Shown here: one piece after another, positions 5,674 through 5,771 of the stretch
How the letters are laid out: each line of letters opens with the position of its first letter
How positions within the stretch are numbered: position 1 is the first letter of the stretch
From: Methanobacteriota archaeon
Lineage (GTDB): Archaea; Hydrothermarchaeota; Hydrothermarchaeia; Hydrothermarchaeales; SZUA-236
Length of the DNA stretch: 5,771 nt
Direction: 5' to 3'
NCBI GenBank assembly: GCA_003695745.1
Contig: RFHW01000019.1
Location: 1-5,771, forward strand
Translations under genes and position numbers: made by a program
The notes under the pieces: model-generated
Databases searched by the model: none
The model's input: the letters and a program-made list of their open reading frames with translations, nothing else
Told to the model about the DNA's origin: nothing

Positions 5674-5771
5674 TTAGACCTTTGCAAGGATCTCGTCAAA
5701 GGACAGCCCCTGTGACCTGAGCCTTATGAAATCCTCGATGTCCTTGAGGAAGCGGTTGCCAAGGGACTCGA
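5674..5771 (-). CDS. C-terminal end of an unidentified protein (partial, 5' end outside window)
   Basis: One minus-strand frame is open from the window edge to a TAA at 5674-5676 and encodes 31 residues, ESLGNRFLKDIEDFIRLRSQ followed by GLSFDEILAKV. It is predicted to be two amphipathic helices joined by a GLS turn. Its G+C content is high like that of the native genes. I do not recognise the family; a helix-turn-helix end or a helical dimerisation tail are both possible. The gene lies upstream of the nuclease in the same direction but is separated by 88 bases containing a TATA box, so they are probably separate transcripts. Confidence 0.55.
   Translation of the reverse strand, partial: ESLGNRFLKDIEDFIRLRSQGLSFDEILAKV

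Noticed and set aside
1..5771. tRNA, rRNA, CRISPR array, toxin-antitoxin pair or riboswitch
   Set aside because: No cloverleaf, spaced identical repeats, rRNA-like block or long structured leader was found; genes fill almost the entire window.

Overview
The window looks like a stretch of a euryarchaeal chromosome, probably from a methanogen, an anaerobic methane oxidiser or an Archaeoglobus relative. Three things point there: a beta-ribofuranosyl benzene 5'-phosphate synthase of methanopterin biosynthesis, an archaeal-type chorismate lyase beside it, and TATA boxes about 27 bases upstream of start codons that lack a Shine-Dalgarno site. The genes are G+C rich by eye (roughly 55-62%) and use many ATA, AGG and AGA codons. 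I cannot name the genus.

Layout. Positions 1-119 hold what may be the last 18 codons of a plus-strand gene, then a hairpin downstream of mptG. A minus-strand pair follows, chorismate lyase (1046-1582) then mptG (120-1049), overlapping by an ATGA. Together they would make 4-hydroxybenzoate and join it to phosphoribosyl pyrophosphate, the first committed steps of the methanopterin pterin-arene arm. From the same 55-base spacer a second operon runs on the plus strand: an MscS-family mechanosensitive channel (1638-2702) and, again overlapping by ATGA, a lipoprotein with a DUF4350/GATase1-like fold and a perfect EF-hand-type calcium loop (2699-3472). The spacer has one AT-rich TATA-like element lying equally far from both start codons.

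Next comes argB, N-acetylglutamate kinase (3585-4478). It has its own promoter region with two TATA candidates, and a near-perfect 12-base direct repeat abuts the upstream one. Its N-terminal helix and C-terminal residues suggest an arginine-inhibited hexameric enzyme.

The odd part is 4467-5640. It is an A+T-rich insert carrying one gene on the minus strand, a 372-residue protein whose N-terminus reproduces the NucS/EndoMS nuclease active site with exact residue spacing. The usual NucS N-terminal DNA-binding domain is missing, and about 250 residues I cannot assign firmly follow instead. Its 3' end overlaps the argB 3' end by 12 bases. It has a strong Shine-Dalgarno site and its own TATA box, unlike its neighbours. 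It looks like a horizontally acquired solitary nuclease, possibly for defence. The window ends in the C-terminal 31 codons of an unidentified G+C-rich minus-strand gene. I saw no tRNA, rRNA, CRISPR array or insertion sequence, and no gene-free stretch is longer than 300 bases.
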